Shown: positions 1 through 8,319 of the stretch, piece after piece
Numbering within the stretch: position 1 is the stretch's first letter
How the letters are laid out: the number at the start of each line of letters is the position of its first letter
Assembly (NCBI GenBank): GCA_963717695.1
Contig: CAVQWR010000003.1
Span: forward strand, 744,001 to 808,000
Reading direction: 5' to 3'
DNA length: 64,000 nt
From: CAIWHR01 sp963717695
Lineage (GTDB): Bacteria; Pseudomonadota; Gammaproteobacteria; Burkholderiales; Casimicrobiaceae
Notes under the pieces: model-generated
Database searches by the model: none
What the model was told of the DNA's origin: nothing
Seen by the model: only the letters and a program-made list of their open reading frames with translations
Made by a program: the position numbers and the translations under genes

Positions 1-1
1 C

Positions 2-556
2 GTTCCCGCGCCCGCACCCGCGCCGGTCGTGCCGGCACCGCCCGTCATCGTTCCCGCGCCGCTCGCGCCTGCCGAAAGCGCACCTGCGGGCGAGGCGCCC
101 TCCGCGTCCGCGCCGGCGGCGGCGGCCGCAACGGCGGCGCCCGCTCGTGAAATCATGCGTCCCGCGACGGCTCCCGCCGGACGTTCCGCCGAAGCCCCGT
201 CGGAACGAGAGACGGCGCCGCCTTCTGGTCCGGCACGCCTCAATTTCGGCGCACAGCCTGCGGTCGACAACGACTTGCGCCAATTGGTGGAGCCTCCGTC
301 GACCACGCTGGCGGCGCCCGGAACGCGGCCGCGCCTGAGCTTCGAGCGCCCGCCCGCGCCGCGCGGCACGGGCAGCGGCTCGGGGCTCGTCCAGCTCAAC
401 ATCGCGCCGCCCGCGTCGGAACCGGATAGCAAGCTCGCGCGCGACATCCAGAAGGCGGCGAAGCCCGATTGCCGCGACGCGTACGCCGGCCTCGGGCTCC
501 TCGCCGTTCCGGTGCTCATTGCCGCGACGATCACCGAGAAGGGCTGCCGCTGGTAG
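2..556 (+). CDS. Pro/Ala-rich hypothetical protein, C-terminal part
   Basis: The reading frame is open from the first bases of the window, so the start lies upstream. What is visible is a long low-complexity Pro/Ala linker, then a Ser/Pro/Arg-rich stretch with two short similar segments (RLNFG and RLSFE). The last 40 residues look folded, with a hydrophobic stretch (GLGLLAVPVLIAATI) flanked by two Cys (KPDCRDAY and EKGCRW). This suggests an envelope protein whose linker spans the periplasm, with a small Cys-containing C-terminal segment. I do not recognise the family, and a TonB-like or other linker protein is possible. Confidence 0.55.
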   Translation, partial: VPAPAPAPVVPAPPVIVPAPLAPAESAPAGEAPSASAPAAAAATAAPAREIMRPATAPAGRSAEAPSERETAPPSGPARLNFGAQPAVDNDLRQLVEPPSTTLAAPGTRPRLSFERPPAPRGTGSGSGLVQLNIAPPASEPDSKLARDIQKAAKPDCRDAYAGLGLLAVPVLIAATITEKGCRW

Positions 557-691
557 CGCCGCTGCCGCGATCGCTCGTTGTGGCAACATTGCGGCTGCCC
601 CGCGTCGCGCACGCCACTTTCAGCGAAATATCTCCATGACCCTTCCGGCACTCGATTGCAGGGTCCATTGCGCGCGGCGCGCAACAGCGCA

Positions 692-2470
692 ATGACGCGC
701 GCCGGCGCGCGACTGGCGGGCTTTGCAGCCGTCATGTTCGTCGCGGCCGGCAGCGCCCTCGCCGCGCCCGATCCCGCCAAGATCCTGCGCGTCGCGACCC
801 CGGACATCGAGACGCTCGATCCGCAGCAGTGGAGCGACGATCCCTCGTTCCAGGTGCAGGACGCGATCTTCGAGCCGCTCTACGAGTGGCACTACCTCGA
901 TTCGCCGCCGCATCTCGCGCCGCTGACCGCGACCGCCGCCCCCGAGATCAGCGACGACGGAAAGACGTGGATCATTCACGTGAAGCCCGGCATCTATTTC
1001 ACCGACGATCCGGCGTTCAAGGGCAAGCCGCGCGAGCTCGTCGCCGCGGACTACGTGTATTCGCTGACGCGCTGGCTCGATCCGAACCTCGCCCGCGGCG
1101 GTGCGCCCGCCATCACCGACATCGTCGTCGGCGCGCGCCCGGTGGTCGACGCGGCGAGCCGATCGGGCGCCAAGCTCGACTACGACCGGCCGATTGCGGG
1201 GCTGCGTGCGCTCGACCGCTACACCCTGCAGATCAGGCTCACCGAACCGCACTATCCGCTGATCGAGGCGTGGCTCACGCTGGGCGCCGCGGCGCGCGAA
1301 GTCGTCGAGGCGGCCGGCGGCGACATCCGCGTCCGGGCGGTCGGCACAGGACCGTACAAGCTGCGCGAATGGAAGCGCGGCTCGCGCATCGTGCTCGAGG
1401 CGAATCCCGGCTATCGCATGCTGCGCTTTCCGGAAAGCGCGGACCCCGCGCGCGCCGCGCTCGTTTCCAGCATGCGCGGCAAGGCGCTGCCGCAGATCGG
1501 CGTCGTCGAGCTCGCCGTGATCGACGAGGACCTGCCGCGACTCCTCGAATTCGACCGCGGCCGGCTCGATCACATCGTCCTGCGCGGCGAGGTCGCCAAC
1601 CGCCCGCTCGTCGACGGGAGGCTTTCGCCGGCCTACGTCGCGCGCGGCATCACGCGGATCGCCTTCGCCGAGCCCTACGTGTTCTCGTTCTACTTCAACA
1701 CCGTCGACCCCGGCATCGGCGGCATGGACAACGAGCACGTCGCGCTGCGCCGCGCGATCGGTCTCGGCATCGACCTCGCCGCGCTCGCAAAGGTCGTCTA
1801 CGCCGGGCAGGCCGTTGCGGCCAATCAGAAGATTCCGCCCGGCGTCACCGGCCACGATCCCGCGCTGCCGCCGAAGTCGCGCTACGACCCGGCCGCCGCC
1901 GCTTCACTCCTCGACCGGTTCGGCTACGGCAAGCGCGACGCCGAGGGCTACCGTCTGCGCCCGGACGGCGCGCCGCTCACGCTGACGCTGTCGCTGCGCT
2001 CCGGGCAAGTCTCGCGCGAGATGGCGACGCTGTGGAAGAAGAACATGGACGCAATCGGGGTCCGGTTCGAGTTTCACGTGACGCCGTTCCAGGACCTGAT
2101 CAAGGAAATCGAATCCGCGAAGTTCCAGATCTGCTTCGCCGGCTTCGGCGGCAACCCGTCCGGTTACGTGAACCTGTTCCAGCTCTACGGCAAGGCGCCG
2201 CGCGCCACCAACATCCCGCATTTCCAGCTGGCCGCCTACGACGCGCTGGTCGAGCAGTTCCTGCGCAGCGCGAAGTCCGACGAGCAGATCGCGCTCGCGC
2301 GGAAGATGAGCGACATCGCAGACGCGTACATGCCGATCTTCCCGGCGCTGTTCCGCGTCGAGAACGACTACGTACAGCCGTGGCTCCTCGGGTTCTCGCC
2401 GCCGCTGTGGAACAACAACTGGAAGTACCTCGACATCGACGTCGCGAAACGAAACGCGTCTGTGCGCTAG
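692..2470 (+). CDS. ABC transporter substrate-binding protein, family 5 (peptide/nickel type)
   Basis: Periplasmic solute receptor of the SBP_bac_5 (OppA/DppA) family, which hands oligopeptides or similar ligands to an ABC importer. The chosen ATG at 692 is followed by a clean signal peptide (MTRAGARLAGFAAVMFVAAGSALAA) and then the usual mature start KILRVATPDIETLDPQQW. The frame is open upstream to 578, but those 38 residues would bury the signal peptide. The length after 692, about 590 residues, suits the family. Family landmarks seen are GTGPYKLREWKRGSRIVLEANPGY and NNNWKYLDIDV near the end. No permease or ATPase gene is adjacent, so it is an orphan receptor here. The ligand cannot be read from sequence. 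Confidence 0.85.
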   Translation: MTRAGARLAGFAAVMFVAAGSALAAPDPAKILRVATPDIETLDPQQWSDDPSFQVQDAIFEPLYEWHYLDSPPHLAPLTATAAPEISDDGKTWIIHVKPGIYFTDDPAFKGKPRELVAADYVYSLTRWLDPNLARGGAPAITDIVVGARPVVDAASRSGAKLDYDRPIAGLRALDRYTLQIRLTEPHYPLIEAWLTLGAAAREVVEAAGGDIRVRAVGTGPYKLREWKRGSRIVLEANPGYRMLRFPESADPARAALVSSMRGKALPQIGVVELAVIDEDLPRLLEFDRGRLDHIVLRGEVANRPLVDGRLSPAYVARGITRIAFAEPYVFSFYFNTVDPGIGGMDNEHVALRRAIGLGIDLAALAKVVYAGQAVAANQKIPPGVTGHDPALPPKSRYDPAAAASLLDRFGYGKRDAEGYRLRPDGAPLTLTLSLRSGQVSREMATLWKKNMDAIGVRFEFHVTPFQDLIKEIESAKFQICFAGFGGNPSGYVNLFQLYGKAPRATNIPHFQLAAYDALVEQFLRSAKSDEQIALARKMSDIADAYMPIFPALFRVENDYVQPWLLGFSPPLWNNNWKYLDIDVAKRNASVR

Positions 2471-2544
2471 ACTCCGCGGGCGCCGCCACGCACATGCGTG
2501 CGACGGTTGCACGCTCGCCGCGCGCACGTGGCACACTCGCCGAC

Positions 2545-3243
2545 ATGGCTTCGCATCCGCTCGACAATCCGGTCTGGTCCGCCCTTACCACGGCGCACGC
2601 GCATCTCGCGCGGGGCGGCGCGCTCGCGAAGCGCTACCCCGAAGACATCGAGCCGATCGCGGCACTGGCGCGGCCGGAGCGCGCCGCCTGGGAGGAGCTC
2701 GCGAGCCTCGTCGCGCCCGGGGATCACGTCTACACCGCGGCGCAGGATCTCGACGACGATCCGGCCGCGCTGCCGGCCGCGCTGGCGATCAGGGAGCGCG
2801 GCACGCTGATCCAGATGGTGTGCGCGCGGCCGGTTCCCGAAACGCCCCTCGATATCGAGATCGTGCGGCTGACCGACGACGACGCGCCCGAGATGCTGGC
2901 CCTCGTGGAGCTGACGCAGCCCGGCCCGTTTCGCCGGCGCACGCACACGCTCGGCACGTTCCTCGGCGTTCGTGACGGGAGCCGGCTCGTGGCGATGGCG
3001 GGGATGCGCTTCCTGCTCGACGGCTACCGCGAGGTCAGCGGCGTGTGCACGCATCCCGACCACGCGGGGCGCGGGCTCGCGCGCGTGCTGGTCACCCGCG
3101 TCACCAATGCGATCCACACGCAGGGCAGGACACCGTTCCTGCATGTGGTCAGCGAGAACACCCGCGCACGTGCGCTGTACGCCCGGCTCGGTTTCGCCGA
3201 GCGCGCGGCGCTGCCCATGGCCGTCGTCGGCCGCGCGGGCTGA
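2545..3243 (+). CDS. GNAT family N-acetyltransferase
   Basis: Predicted acetyl-CoA-dependent N-acetyltransferase of 232 residues. The GNAT fold is in the C-terminal half. The acetyl-CoA pyrophosphate loop is visible as HPDHAGRGLARVLV, preceded by strand beta-4 (GMRFLLDGYREVSGVCTHP), and the final helix-strand is NTRARALYARLGFAERAALPM. The N-terminal 100 residues (MASHPLDNPVWSALTTAHAHLA) match the layout of uncharacterised proteins with the acetyltransferase domain at the C terminus. ATG 2545 was chosen over ATG 2494 because the sequence between them is Arg-rich and not family-like. The substrate is unknown. Confidence 0.85.
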   Translation: MASHPLDNPVWSALTTAHAHLARGGALAKRYPEDIEPIAALARPERAAWEELASLVAPGDHVYTAAQDLDDDPAALPAALAIRERGTLIQMVCARPVPETPLDIEIVRLTDDDAPEMLALVELTQPGPFRRRTHTLGTFLGVRDGSRLVAMAGMRFLLDGYREVSGVCTHPDHAGRGLARVLVTRVTNAIHTQGRTPFLHVVSENTRARALYARLGFAERAALPMAVVGRAG

Positions 3244-3265
3244 GCGGACGCGGTGCGCGCGGACG

Positions 3266-4733
3266 ATGCCCGCCTCCCGCCTCTTTCTCGCGCTGGACCA
3301 GGGCGGCCACGCCAGCCGCGCCATCCTCTACGACGCGCGCGGCCGCGCGATCGCGGACGCGTTCGCGCCGCTGCCCACGCTCCGCGACGCGCAGGGACAC
3401 ATCGAGCACGCGCCCGACGCGCTCATCGGCTCGCTGCGCCGCGCAATCGACGAAGTCTGCGCGCACCCGTCGATCGGACGCCGCCGCATCGTCGCGGCGG
3501 GACTCGCGACGCAGCGCTCGAGCATCGCGTGCTGGCATCGCGAGACCGGCGCTCCGCTCGCGCCGATCATTTCGTGGCAGGATCGGCGCAACGCGGATTG
3601 GCTGGAGCAGTTCGCGCCGCGCGCCGACTGGATCCGCCGCACGACCGGCCTCGCGCTGACGCCGCACTACGGCGCGTCGAAGATGCGCTGGTGCCTCGAT
3701 CATCTGCCGGCGGTGCGTGCCGCCGCGACCGCGGGCACGCTGGCGATGGGACCGCTCGCGAGCTACATCGTGCATCGGCTGACTGACGCCGCACCCTTCG
3801 TCGCGGATCCGGCGAACGCGTCGCGCACACAGCTCTGGGACATCGCGACGCAGGACTGGTCGCCCGAGCTCCTCGAGCTGTTCGGCATCGATCGCGCGAT
3901 GCTGCCGCGGTGCGTGACGAGCCGGCACGACTACGGCATGCTCGAAACGCCGGCGGGACCGGTGCCGCTCACCGTCGTCACCGGGGACCAGTCCGCCGTG
4001 CCGTTCGCGTTCGGCCCGCTCGGCGCCCGCCACCGCGTACATCAACATCGGCACCGGCGCCTTCGTGCAGCGCGCGATCCGCGACCGCCTGCCCGAAGCG
4101 CCGCGCCTCCTCGCGAGCGTGGTCTGGTCGGACGCCGCCGGCGTCGACTTCATGCTCGAGGGCACCGTGAACGGCGCCGGCAGCGCGCTCGAATGGCTCG
4201 CCGAGCACGAGGGCGTCGCCGTCGCGCCGCACCTGACCGCGATCGCCAACGGCGCCGCAATCCCGCGCGCGCTGCCGCTCTTCCTCAACGGGGTCTCCGG
4301 CCTCGGCGCGCCGTTCTGGGTGAGCGCGTTCAGGTCGCGCTTCGAAGGCGAGGGCGATGCGCGGGCGCGTCTCGTCGCGGTGCTGGAGAGCATCGTCTTT
4401 CTCATCGACAGCAACCTGGATGCGCTTGCCCCGCACGGGCCGCCGCTAGACCGCATCATCGTGACGGGCGGCATGGCCGACAACGACTTCATCTGCCGCA
4501 CGCTCGCCTCGCTCGCGCGCATCCCGGTCTTCCGCAGCCGCGAGCGCGAGGCGACGGCCAAGGGCCTCGCCTATCTCGTCGCCGGCCAGCCGTCGGCATG
4601 GCCGACGCAGGGCGAAGGCGACACGTTCGCGCCGGCCGCGAACGCGCCGCTCGCCGCGCGCTTCTCACGCTGGCGTGCGGCGCTCGATGCCGCGATCGCC
4701 GCGCAGAGCGCGGGACCGGCCATTGCCGCTTGA
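3266..4733 (+). CDS. FGGY-family carbohydrate kinase, glycerol-kinase-like, with one frameshift
   Basis: Phosphorylates a polyol or sugar using ATP. The N-terminal phosphate loop is LALDQGGHASRAILYDARG and the substrate signature is ISWQDRRNADW, the latter close to glycerol kinase WQDRR. The second ATPase lobe carries INIGTGAFVQ and IIVTGGMADNDFICRTLA. The frame breaks near 4027 in a C run. Removing one C there restores FGPLGAATAYINIGTGAF without a gap, so the gene is probably intact in the organism. Length after repair is about 488 residues, normal for FGGY kinases. The 22-base gap after the acetyltransferase gene suggests co-transcription. Glycerol is plausible but not proven as substrate. 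Confidence 0.82.
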
Positions 4734-4797
4734 CGCTGCCGCGCCGTTGCGCTGCAATCGACGACACTTGCCCACAGTCGGCACGAAGGAAACGACG

Positions 4798-5178
4798 ATG
4801 CCCGTGAAGCCAGGAACGCCCGACACCGCAAGGCTCGACCGCGTTGTCGCCGAGGCGCGGCGTGCGCGCGAGGCGCGTGAAGAGGGCTATCGCGAGCGGG
4901 CGCTGAAGATCTATCCGTGGGTGTGCGGTCGCTGCGCGCGCACGTTCGATCGCAGCACCCTCCATCAGCTGACCGTCCACCACCGCGATCACAATCATTC
5001 CAACAATCCGCCCGATGGCAGCAACTGGGAGCTCCTCTGCGTCTACTGCCACGACAATGAGCATTCGCGCGAACTCGAGCATTCGCAGGGCAACGACGAC
5101 GGAGGCGCCGCACCCGACGCACAGGCGACGCACCGGCCCTTTGCCGACCTGAAGGCGCTGCTGGAGCGCAAGCGTTGA
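4798..5178 (+). CDS. yajD: YajD-like HNH nuclease family protein
   Basis: Small HNH-fold protein of 126 residues resembling E. coli YajD, whose cellular role is not established. The zinc-binding Cys pairs are CGRC (VCGRCARTF) and CVYC (LLCVYCHDNEH). The HNH core is LTVHHRDHNHSNNPPDGSNW, where HHRDHNHSN supplies the metal-binding and catalytic His/Asn. The N terminus is a charged helix (ARLDRVVAEARRAREAREEGYRERALKI, positions about 12-39), as in YajD. It begins 64 bases after the sugar kinase. The start ATG follows an AGGA-type ribosome site (cacgaaggaaacgacg). Confidence 0.85.
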   Translation: MPVKPGTPDTARLDRVVAEARRAREAREEGYRERALKIYPWVCGRCARTFDRSTLHQLTVHHRDHNHSNNPPDGSNWELLCVYCHDNEHSRELEHSQGNDDGGAAPDAQATHRPFADLKALLERKR

Positions 5179-5212
5179 TCGCGATGTCCTGCTTTCGTAC
5201 CGCGTGGCCGGC

Positions 5213-5812
5213 ATGAATGCCGATCGCGCTGCGGTCGCGGCACTTCTGGAAGCGCTCGACGCCGCGGCCTCGGCGAAGGACATCGACCGCTTCCTCTCGT
5301 ACTTTGTCGACGGGCCCGATTTTGCGCTGGCATTCAACGGCACCGTGCACACCAGTCTCGACGAGGTCCGTGCATTCCATGTTGCCGCCTGGGCCGACGT
5401 CGTGACTCTCGCATTCGAGACGTCGATCGAGCGGATCGCATTTCCCGCCGACGACATCGCCGTGCTGGCGGGAATCGGCCGCTCGCGGCGCACATTGAAG
5501 GGCGGCGAGGCGCGCTCCGGCGTCTATGCGCTGTCGCTCGTCGTCGTCCGCCGCCCGGAAGGCTGGCGCGTTCTGCAGGCGCACGAATCCACGCCCGCGC
5601 CGACGCGCCGCCGCAGTGAACCGGCGTGCCCGCCGGCGCGGGTCGCTTGCGGCCGCAGCCCGATGGCGCGGCATCCTCGCCGCGAAAACTATCGGCCCGG
5701 CGCCGATTTGGGGGACAATGCCGGATTGAGCCCCCTATCCTCGCGCCCGGCTGCATTCGCCCGCCGGCCGGGACCGCCCGCGGCGGGGCCGCCTCCCGGA
5801 GACTTCTCATGA
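5213..5812 (+). CDS. NTF2-like / SnoaL-type small protein with doubtful C-terminal tail
   Basis: The first 125 or so residues fit the NTF2-like cone fold: a helical start (ADRAAVAALLEALDAAASAKDIDRFLSYF), a Phe/Asp-rich strand region and the last strands YALSLVVVRRPEGWRVLQAHEST. Such proteins are small enzymes or ligand binders, and no active site is evident. The remaining 75 residues are Pro/Arg/Gly-rich and look non-coding. A TGA in another frame at 5617-5619 would end the protein just after the domain if one base is wrong nearby. The true end is therefore uncertain. GTG 5204 is an alternative start. Confidence 0.6.
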   Translation: MNADRAAVAALLEALDAAASAKDIDRFLSYFVDGPDFALAFNGTVHTSLDEVRAFHVAAWADVVTLAFETSIERIAFPADDIAVLAGIGRSRRTLKGGEARSGVYALSLVVVRRPEGWRVLQAHESTPAPTRRRSEPACPPARVACGRSPMARHPRRENYRPGADLGDNAGLSPLSSRPAAFARRPGPPAAGPPPGDFS

Positions 5813-5961
5813 CCCTTTGCCCCGTTGCCATCGCCGTCGGCTGCAGGAAATGCCCCATCTTCAGCGTCTGCCCGGTCAAGGGCATCATCGGCGACTACAA
5901 GAAGGAAGACGACAAGCCCGCTGCGACGAAGGCCGCTCCCAGGGCCAAGTCCCGGAAGTGA
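5809..5961 (+). CDS. 50-residue protein with four Cys near the N terminus
   Basis: Very small protein starting MTLCPVAIAVGCRKCPIFSVC. The four Cys are at positions 4, 12, 15 and 21, followed by a Lys/Ala-rich tail (KKEDDKPAATKAAPRAKSRK). The Cys spacing suggests a zinc or iron-sulfur site, and the tail suggests nucleic-acid or surface binding; both are inferences. A GGAG ribosome site lies about 8 bases before the ATG (cccggagacttctc), which supports translation. I recall similar small proteins in betaproteobacterial genomes but know no function. The gene starts inside the doubtful tail of the preceding frame, another reason to distrust that tail. Confidence 0.6.
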   Translation: MTLCPVAIAVGCRKCPIFSVCPVKGIIGDYKKEDDKPAATKAAPRAKSRK

Positions 5962-6044
5962 TGGCCGGTCGCCACGCAACGCCTTGCCGCGCCGGATGAT
6001 GTCCGCCACGCGATGAAATTTTCCCATTCCATGCGACGACTGCC

Positions 6045-7181
6045 ATGACTTACGCCGCGATTACCGGCTGGGGCAAGTGCATGCCCCCGACCGTGCTGAC
6101 CAACGCCGACCTCACGACGTTCCTCGACACGAACGACGAGTGGATCACGAGCCGCACCGGCATCAAGGAGCGGCGGCTGTCCCACGTCGGCGGGCTGACG
6201 CTCGCCCACGTCGCCGCGGAACGCGCGCTCGCCTGCGCAGGGCTCGCCGCGAAGGACGTCGACCTCATCGTCTACGGCTGCTGCTCCAACGACGAGCAGA
6301 TTCCCAATTCCGCTTCCGGGCTGCAGCAGCGGCTGGGCGCATGGGATGCCGCGGCGATGGACGTCAACACGGCCTGCACGAGCTTCCTGTATTCGCTGTC
6401 GACGGCGACCGCGATGATCCGCACCGGCGTCGTCAGGAACGCAATCGTCGTCGGCGTCGAGGTGATCACGCCGCTCATGGACTGGAGCAATCGCAACGTC
6501 GCCGTGCTCTTCGGCGACGGCGCGGCCGCGGTCGTGCTCGAGCGCTCCGAGGAGCCCGAGGGCCTTCTCGCCGAAAAGCTCGGCTGCTACGCCGACGCGC
6601 GCGACATGCTGCGCATTCGCGGCACCGGCCTCATGTACGCGAATGCCGACGTGATCTACGGCGACACGCGCTGGGATTTCGACGGTCCGGAGATCTTCAA
6701 GCGTGCGGTCGTCGGCATGAGCCATTCGGCACAGGAAGTGCTGCAGAAGGCGGGCAAGAGCGTGGCCGACGTGGGCCTCGTCGTGCCGCACCAGGCCAAC
6801 CTGCGGATCATCGAAATGGTCGCGCGTCGCCTGGGCGCGGCGATGGACAGCGTGTACGTCACCGTGCATCGCTACGGCAACATGTCGTCGGCGACCGTGC
6901 CGGTCGCGATGTTCGAGGCGCTGGACGAAGGGCGCATCCAGCCGGGCTCGCTTGTGCTGACGCCCGCCTTCGGCGGCGGCCTCACCTATTGCTCGCACCT
7001 CATCCGCTGGGGCAAACGCACGACGCCGCTCGGCGAGAGCCGCGCCGAACTGCCGCCCTGCGATCGCACCGCGGTCGAGATGATCCGGGAATACATCCGG
7101 CGGCACGAGCCGCTCGGCCGCTCCGACAAGGGCCTGATGGCGCCGGTGTTCGGCGCCGCGGCCGCGCTCGCCGCGGACTGA
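6045..7181 (+). CDS. 3-oxoacyl-ACP synthase III family protein (FabH-like)
   Basis: Thiolase-fold condensing enzyme of 378 residues, about 60 longer than housekeeping FabH. The catalytic Cys is C111 in DVNTACTSFLYSLSTA. The His is in VPHQANLRIIEMVARRLG and the Asn in HRYGNMSSATVPVAMFEAL, giving a complete Cys-His-Asn triad. The N-terminal motif DEWITSRTGIKERRL is typical FabH. An insertion (GDTRWDFDGPEIFKRAVV region) and a 50-residue C-terminal extension after the usual end (GGGLTYCSHLIRWGKR) suggest a paralogue used for a special acyl product or in secondary lipid metabolism. It is monocistronic here, so it could also be the sole FabH. Confidence 0.85.
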   Translation: MTYAAITGWGKCMPPTVLTNADLTTFLDTNDEWITSRTGIKERRLSHVGGLTLAHVAAERALACAGLAAKDVDLIVYGCCSNDEQIPNSASGLQQRLGAWDAAAMDVNTACTSFLYSLSTATAMIRTGVVRNAIVVGVEVITPLMDWSNRNVAVLFGDGAAAVVLERSEEPEGLLAEKLGCYADARDMLRIRGTGLMYANADVIYGDTRWDFDGPEIFKRAVVGMSHSAQEVLQKAGKSVADVGLVVPHQANLRIIEMVARRLGAAMDSVYVTVHRYGNMSSATVPVAMFEALDEGRIQPGSLVLTPAFGGGLTYCSHLIRWGKRTTPLGESRAELPPCDRTAVEMIREYIRRHEPLGRSDKGLMAPVFGAAAALAAD

Positions 7182-7211
7182 ACTCGCGTCGCCCGGCCCT
7201 CGCGGCCGGCG

Positions 7212-8319
7212 TCAGGTGCTGACGAGCTTGCGGTGCGCCTGCACGCTCATCAGGATGCCGAGCCCGATGAAGAGCGAGATCAGCGCAGTGCCGCCGTAGG
7301 ACACGAGCGGCAGCGGCACGCCGACCACCGGCAGCACGCCGCTCACCATCGCCATGTTCACGAACGCCTAGGTGAAGAACATCAGCGTCACCGCGCCCGC
7401 CATCAGCCGCGCGAACAGCGTCGACGCATTGGCCGTGATCATCATGCCGCGGCCGATCAGCAGCAGGTAGAGCACCAGCAGCACCGCGTCGCCGATCAGG
7501 CCGAACTCCTCGCCGAACACGGCGAAGATGAAGTCGGTGTGCCGCTCGGGCAGGAAATCGAGGTGCGTCTGCGTGCCGTTCAGCCAGCCCTTGCCGACGA
7601 CGCCGCCCGAGCCCAGCGCGATCGACGCCTGCGTCGAGTGGTAGCCGGCGCCGAGCGGATCGCGCGACGGATCGATGAAGGTGAGGATGCGATCGCGCTG
7701 GTAGTCGTGGAGGTGGGGCCAGATGAGCGGCGCCGCGCCGGCCGCCAGGGCGACAGAGCCCGACGATGATCTTCCATGAGAGGCCGGCGAGGTAGAGCAC
7801 GTAGAACCCGGACGCGCCGATCAGCAGCGCGGTGCCGAGGTCGGGCTGGCGCTTGATGAGCTAGACCGGCACCGCGATCAGGAAGGCCGCGAGCACGAAG
7901 TCCTTCCAGCCGATCCGCCCCTCGAATTTCTGGAAGTACCACGCGAGCATCAGCGGCAGCGCGATCTTCATGAGCTCCGAGGGCTGGAAGCGCGCGACGC
8001 CGAGGTTGAGCCAGCGGCGCGAGCCGTTGACGCTCGTGCCGAACAGCGCGACGCCGACGAGCAGCCACGATCGCGAGCGCGTAGAGCGGGACCGCGGCGC
8101 GCGAGATGCGTCTGCGGCGGAATGTTGGCGACGATCCACATCAGCACCAGCGCGAACGCCGAGGCTCCCGGCCTGGCTCGCGACACGCGCGACGCTCTGG
8201 TCGGTCGCCGAGAACAGCGTCACGAGGCCGACGCCGGCGAGCGCCAGCGCGACGCCGAACAGGAAGCTGTCGATGCGGCGCGTCAGCCCTTCCCAGAGGC
8301 GGCCGAGGAAATTCAGCAT
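7212..8319 (-). CDS. rodA: RodA, peptidoglycan glycosyltransferase (SEDS), broken by indels and two TAG codons
   Basis: Multi-pass membrane enzyme that polymerises lipid II during elongation together with PBP2. Homology is continuous from MLNFLGRLWEGLTRRIDSFL to the family C terminus (VVGVPLPLVSYGGTALISL). Other landmarks are SVNGSRRWLNLG, RFQPSELMKIALPLMLAWYF and RQPDLGTALLI. The frame changes near 8165, 8070 and 7757. In-frame TAG codons occur at 7863-7861 (just before LIKRQPDLGT) and 7370-7368 (before AFVNMAMVSG, where relatives have Tyr). Its ATG overlaps the mrdA stop by one base (TGATG), implying translational coupling. Consensus error is the likeliest explanation, because the neighbouring mre genes would be of little use without it. 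Confidence 0.88.

Noticed and set aside
620..1855. Long minus-strand open frame opposite the binding-protein gene, and many similar antisense frames
   Set aside because: Arg/Ala/Asp-rich translations without family motifs, exactly antisense to conserved genes. This is expected in GC-rich DNA.
7368..7863. Recoding of TAG as a sense codon
   Set aside because: TAG is the natural stop of ettA, gatB, the channel and others. The three in-frame TAG positions would need different amino acids, so a genome-wide recoding is not supported.
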